Part shown: piece by piece, positions 43,238-43,719 of the stretch | Layout of the letters: each line of letters opens with the position of its first letter | How positions within the stretch are numbered: the first letter of the stretch is position 1 | Source: Lishizhenia tianjinensis | GTDB lineage: Bacteria > Bacteroidota > Bacteroidia > Flavobacteriales_D > Crocinitomicaceae | DNA length: 43,719 bases | Direction: 5' to 3' | Assembly (NCBI GenBank): GCA_945902115.1 | Contig: CAMDLY010000018.1 | Coordinates: 1-43,719, forward strand | Notes under the pieces: model-generated | Databases searched by the model: none | What the model saw: the letters and a program-made list of their open reading frames with translations, nothing else | What the model was told of the DNA's origin: nothing | Made by a program: the position numbers and the translations under genes

Positions 43238-43719
43238 ATAATTCAATTATACTTGTTGTTGAGGATGATCTGTCCTACTCCGATTTGGTGCAATTCCAGC
43301 TTACAACCATAGGTTGTTCTGCTGTAAACATCATTTCTGTTCAATCAATTGCAGAGGTTCAAGAGGTTCAATTGGAACTTAATCCAGATGTTATCTTGCT
43401 GGATCTAAATATTTTAGATAGCAATGGTATTAATACATATGACCAGGTAAGTTCAATTTTTCCGGATGCATCCTTGATTGTATTATCAGGAATGGACGAT
43501 CAAACCATCGCACTCGAAATAGTGTCACGTGGAGCACAAGATTACATTCTAAAAAGCGATGTTAAGCCCCAAATTCTTGAGAAAACCATCAGCTATGCGA
43601 TCTTGAGAAAGGCAATGCTCCAGCGAATTGCATTCTCAGAAAAAAAATATCGTGAGGTATTTGAAAAATCACCTCTACCAATGTTCCAACTTTCAGGGCC
43701 AGATTTTATCATAAACATG
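43234..43719 (+). CDS. Response regulator with PAS domain, partial at window end
   Basis: 162 codons, no stop before the window ends. Residues about 1-125 are a receiver domain: acidic pair EDD at 10-12, phospho-acceptor Asp in VILLDLN near 56, switch Ser in LSGMDD near 85-90, and Lys in YILKSD near 105-108. From about residue 135 the segment SEKKYREVFEKSPLPMFQL starts a PAS domain. In Bacteroidota this order is often followed by a histidine kinase core, so the complete protein is probably a hybrid two-component sensor; the rest lies outside. The start overlaps the upstream stop (ATGA). Confidence 0.88.
   Translation, partial: MNNSIILVVEDDLSYSDLVQFQLTTIGCSAVNIISVQSIAEVQEVQLELNPDVILLDLNILDSNGINTYDQVSSIFPDASLIVLSGMDDQTIALEIVSRGAQDYILKSDVKPQILEKTISYAILRKAMLQRIAFSEKKYREVFEKSPLPMFQLSGPDFIINM

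Noticed and set aside
1..43719. tRNA, rRNA, insertion sequences, prophage or defence island
   Set aside because: I searched by eye for tRNA-like arms, transposase motifs and inverted ends and found none. A tRNA scan and a transposase search would settle it.

Overview
The window looks like chromosomal DNA of a Bacteroidota member, most likely order Flavobacteriales (the Crocinitomicaceae/Fluviicola side is my guess, not demonstrated). The evidence: AT-rich DNA; promoter -7 elements of the Bacteroidota form TAnnTTTG, or the variant TATCTTCG, sitting just before many start codons; secreted proteins with type IX secretion (T9SS) sorting domains of both type A and type B; DUF5723-TSP3-OmpA, DUF4286 and choice-of-anchor L proteins; and a single-chain glycyl-tRNA synthetase. 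I saw no phage, insertion sequence, CRISPR array, rRNA or tRNA gene.

Layout. 1-5.9 kb: an outer-membrane barrel protein, a small conserved protein, mfd (transcription-repair coupling factor) and hutI (histidine degradation). 6.0-11.2 kb: a TraB/GumN-like protein, a P-loop ATPase and an AddB-like PD-(D/E)XK nuclease, closely packed. 11.2-15.3 kb: a small acidic protein, a LysE-type exporter, a YwqK/MORN-like repeat protein, then rsmA and DUF4286 on the minus strand. 15.3-15.9 kb is the largest gap and contains an odd interleaved inverted repeat. 15.9-20 kb: a T9SS-secreted protein, a cyclase-family hydrolase, glycyl-tRNA synthetase and a secreted protein with a TTG start. 20.1-25.0 kb: one 1627-residue protein made of an N-terminal barrel, nine Cys-bearing Ig-like repeats and a Gly/Ser-rich block of near-identical 342-bp repeats. 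25.1-29.1 kb: a PpiD-like periplasmic chaperone, a 5-formyl-THF cyclo-ligase lacking any AUG/GUG/UUG start, a small secreted protein and rnhB. 29.2-35.1 kb: an anchored 710-residue protein, a DUF5723-TSP3-OmpA protein and an OmpA lipoprotein. 35.1-39.7 kb (minus): a choice-of-anchor L T9SS-B protein, a membrane/YceI fusion and a stand-alone YceI protein. 39.7-43.7 kb (plus): a possible small transcript, then a compact operon of PfkB-family kinase, DUF349 protein, membrane protein and a response-regulator/PAS protein cut by the window end.

Most of the window is housekeeping plus envelope and secretion functions. Repair (mfd, AddB-like nuclease, RNase HII), translation (glyQS, rsmA) and envelope biogenesis (PpiD-like, OmpA family) are represented. 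I found no clear defence island or novel multi-gene machine. The best leads are the 1627-residue repeat protein, the ATPase/AddB-like pair with an incomplete Cys set, the membrane-YceI fusion beside a second YceI gene, the cyclo-ligase with a non-canonical start, and two unexplained intergenic elements (15.67 kb and 39.78-39.88 kb).
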